Shown piece by piece: positions 4,150 to 6,051 of a DNA stretch of 6,051 nucleotides. The stretch is from Bacteroidales bacterium UBA5266 (GTDB lineage Bacteria > Bacteroidota > Bacteroidia > Bacteroidales > WCHB1-69): positions 36,539 through 42,589 of the forward strand of contig DHTG01000092.1 of assembly GCA_002411545.1 (NCBI GenBank), written 5' to 3'. The position numbers were made by a program, and so were the translations under genes. Each line of letters begins with the position of its first letter. Position 1 is the first letter of the stretch. Under the pieces are notes generated by a model. That model saw only the letters and a program-made list of their open reading frames with translations. It was not told the origin of the DNA and did no database searches.

Positions 4150-6051
4150 TTATTTAACCTCTTCGAAATCGACGTCGGTTACGGGTTCATCTTTTTTCGG
4201 TTCTTCGCTTTGGGGTTCCGGACCGCTTTGCTGTGATTGCGATTGTTGATTTTGTGCGTTATACATTTCTTGAGAAATGCTTTGCCACAATTGATTCATT
4301 TCATTCATGGCGGCATCAATACCCGCGAAATCTTTGTTTTTATGTGCTTCTTTCAAACTTCCCAATACGTTCTCGATACCGGCTTTTTTGTCAGCGGGAA
4401 TTTTGTCACCGTATTCTTTCAATTGTTTTTCGGTATTAAAAATCATAGCATCGGCTGTATTGAGTTTATCTATTTCTTCTTTCAATTTTTTATCGGCTTC
4501 GGCATTGGCGGCAGCTTCGTTTTTCATTTTTTCGATTTCGCTGTCGGTTAGTCCAGAAGAAGCTTCGATACGAATTTTTTGTTCTTTACCCGTAGCTTTG
4601 TCTTTAGCGGTAACGTTCAGAATGCCGTTGGAGTCGATGTCGAATGTAACTTCAATTTGAGGCACTCCACGAGGAGCAGGCATAATGCCGTCGAGGTGGA
4701 AACGTCCGATACTTTTATTTCCGCTGGCCATGGGACGTTCTCCTTGTAAGACATGAATTTCGACCGATGTTTGATTGTCTGCCGCCGTTGAGAACACCTC
4801 TGATTTTTTTGTCGGGATGGTGGTGTTGGCTTCGATCAAGCGGGTCATTACGCCACCCAAGGTTTCAATTCCCAATGACAAGGGGGTAACATCTAATAAC
4901 AATACGTCTTTGACTTCACCGGTGAGGACACCGCCTTGAATAGCCGCTCCAACAGCCACTACTTCGTCGGGATTCACGCCTTTGGAAGGAGTTTTTCCGA
5001 AGAAATCTTCCACTATTTTTTGGATAGCGGGGATACGGGTCGAACCACCTACCAAAATTACTTCGTTGATATCCGATGCTTTAAGACCGGCATCGCTCAA
5101 GGCTTTTTTACAAGGCTCGATGGTAGCACGTATCAAATGATCGCATAATTGTTCAAATTTAGCACGGCTTAAGGATTTCACCAAGTGTTTGGGAACTCCG
5201 TCAACGGGCATGATGTAGGGTAAATTTATTTCGGTCGATGATGCGCTCGATAATTCAATTTTTGCTTTTTCGGCAGCTTCTTTCAAGCGTTGGTGTGCCA
5301 TAGGGTCCTTGCGTAGGTCGATATTAAATTCCGATTGGAATTCTTGGGCCAACCAGTCGATGATGACATGATCGAAGTCGTCGCCACCGAGGTGGGTATC
5401 GCCATTGGTTGATTTGACTTCAAATACGCCATCGCCTAATTCCAAAATAGAAATGTCGAAGGTACCTCCTCCCAAATCAAATACAGCCACCTTCATATCC
5501 GACATTTTCTTGTCCAATCCGTAGGCCAAAGCGGCAGCAGTTGGTTCGTTGATGATACGTTTAACCGTTAATCCGGCAATTTCTCCGGCTTCTTTGGTAG
5601 CTTGACGTTGCGAATCGCTGAAATAGGCTGGCACGGTGATGACCGCTTCGCTCACTTCTTGTCCTAAATAATCTTCGGCTGTTTTCTTCATCTTTTGAAG
5701 TACCATAGCCGATATTTCTTGCGGTGTATACATGCGATCGTCAATCTTCACCCGAGGGGTATTGTTGTCGCCTTTTACAACGGTATAACTTACACGTTTT
5801 ACTTCTTTATCTACACGATCAAAGGTTTCGCCCATAAATCGTTTAATGGAAGAAACCGTTTTTTTAGGATTGGTAACCGCCTGACGTTTGGCCGGATCGC
5901 CTATCTTGCGCTCTCCGTTATCCAAAAAACCAACAATGGAGGGAGTGGTCCTGTTGCCTTCGCTGTTAGGGATAACTACAGGTTCGTTTCCTTCCATTAC
6001 TGCCACACATGAATTGGTGGTACCTAAGTCTATTCCTATTATTTTTCCCAT
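4150..6051 (-). CDS. dnaK: Molecular chaperone DnaK (Hsp70)
   Basis: DnaK is the cytoplasmic ATP-driven Hsp70 chaperone that works with DnaJ and GrpE in folding and heat-stress recovery. The 633-aa protein is complete and of normal length. The ATPase domain (about 1-380) has [10 protein letters not shown] (5-14), K70 in [19 protein letters not shown] (168-178), [12 protein letters not shown] (190-201) and [10 protein letters not shown] (332-341). The interdomain linker [13 protein letters not shown] is at 382-394. The substrate-binding beta domain follows to about 500, including [11 protein letters not shown] (475-485), then the helical lid (about 501-597). The tail is a Gln/Ser-rich stretch (599-609), an acidic Pro/Glu/Lys part, and the typical ending DVDFEEVK. 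The start ATG occupies 6049-6051, so the promoter and any heat-shock element lie outside the window. dnaJ and grpE do not follow it; it ends at its own terminator, so any partner genes would have to be upstream. The family call is certain; only the unseen 5' flank limits operon statements. Confidence 0.99.
   Translation of the reverse strand: MGKIIGIDLGTTNSCVAVMEGNEPVVIPNSEGNRTTPSIVGFLDNGERKIGDPAKRQAVTNPKKTVSSIKRFMGETFDRVDKEVKRVSYTVVKGDNNTPRVKIDDRMYTPQEISAMVLQKMKKTAEDYLGQEVSEAVITVPAYFSDSQRQATKEAGEIAGLTVKRIINEPTAAALAYGLDKKMSDMKVAVFDLGGGTFDISILELGDGVFEVKSTNGDTHLGGDDFDHVIIDWLAQEFQSEFNIDLRKDPMAHQRLKEAAEKAKIELSSASSTEINLPYIMPVDGVPKHLVKSLSRAKFEQLCDHLIRATIEPCKKALSDAGLKASDINEVILVGGSTRIPAIQKIVEDFFGKTPSKGVNPDEVVAVGAAIQGGVLTGEVKDVLLLDVTPLSLGIETLGGVMTRLIEANTTIPTKKSEVFSTAADNQTSVEIHVLQGERPMASGNKSIGRFHLDGIMPAPRGVPQIEVTFDIDSNGILNVTAKDKATGKEQKIRIEASSGLTDSEIEKMKNEAAANAEADKKLKEEIDKLNTADAMIFNTEKQLKEYGDKIPADKKAGIENVLGSLKEAHKNKDFAGIDAAMNEMNQLWQSISQEMYNAQNQQSQSQQSGPEPQSEEPKKDEPVTDVDFEEVK

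Noticed and set aside
4045..4236. Plus-strand 63-codon open frame after the exonuclease gene
   Set aside because: It runs through the dnaK terminator hairpin and then overlaps the last 87 bases of dnaK in antisense. It has no promoter box, no recognisable motif and a composition following the terminator A tract and the dnaK complement.
4233..6012. Several plus-strand open frames opposite dnaK
   Set aside because: All lie wholly within the complement of a certain, full-length dnaK. Their Phe/Ser-rich translations are what a reversed coding strand gives, and none shows a family motif.
1..6051. A novel defence, mobile or biosynthetic system
   Set aside because: Every sizeable open frame on the coding strands fits a known family. 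The exonuclease is the only gene of unclear role, and one nuclease next to lipid genes is not enough to claim a system.

Overview
The window looks like chromosomal DNA from a member of the Bacteroidota. The strongest pointer is a porT gene, a type IX secretion component essentially confined to that phylum. Three further signs agree: a TAnnTTTG-type promoter box, A-rich leaders without Shine-Dalgarno sequences, and a short Bacteroidota-style phosphatidylserine decarboxylase. Nothing in the sequence fixes a lower rank.

Layout, left to right. Positions 1-34 are the 3' end of a tRNA gene, closed by a hairpin terminator (36-72). Positions 140-865 (+) encode PorT from a TTG start, followed after 11 bases by pdxJ (877-1608, +), which makes pyridoxine 5'-phosphate. 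An 89-base gap with a good Bacteroidota promoter box (1649-1656) precedes three closely spaced plus-strand genes: cdsA (1698-2522), psd (2534-3190) and a DEDDy-type 3'-5' exonuclease (3209-3898). A 251-base convergent intergenic region (3899-4149) holds degenerate short repeats and a strong minus-strand terminator. A complete dnaK (4150-6051, -) fills the rest, its start codon lying on the last three bases of the window.

Functionally, cdsA and psd belong to one pathway: CDP-diacylglycerol is made by CdsA, and Psd turns phosphatidylserine into phosphatidylethanolamine. The phosphatidylserine synthase that links them is not in the window. The exonuclease is probably co-transcribed with them but has no obvious link to lipid synthesis. 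PorT and PdxJ are likewise probably co-transcribed without an evident shared function. DnaK is a separate unit whose promoter lies outside the window.

I see no undescribed multi-gene system here; these are recognisable housekeeping or phylum-typical genes. The more unusual signals are small: a perfect 11-bp inverted repeat inside cdsA, an exact 17-bp in-frame direct repeat inside psd, decayed short repeats between the exonuclease and dnaK, and a marked GC difference between porT and pdxJ.
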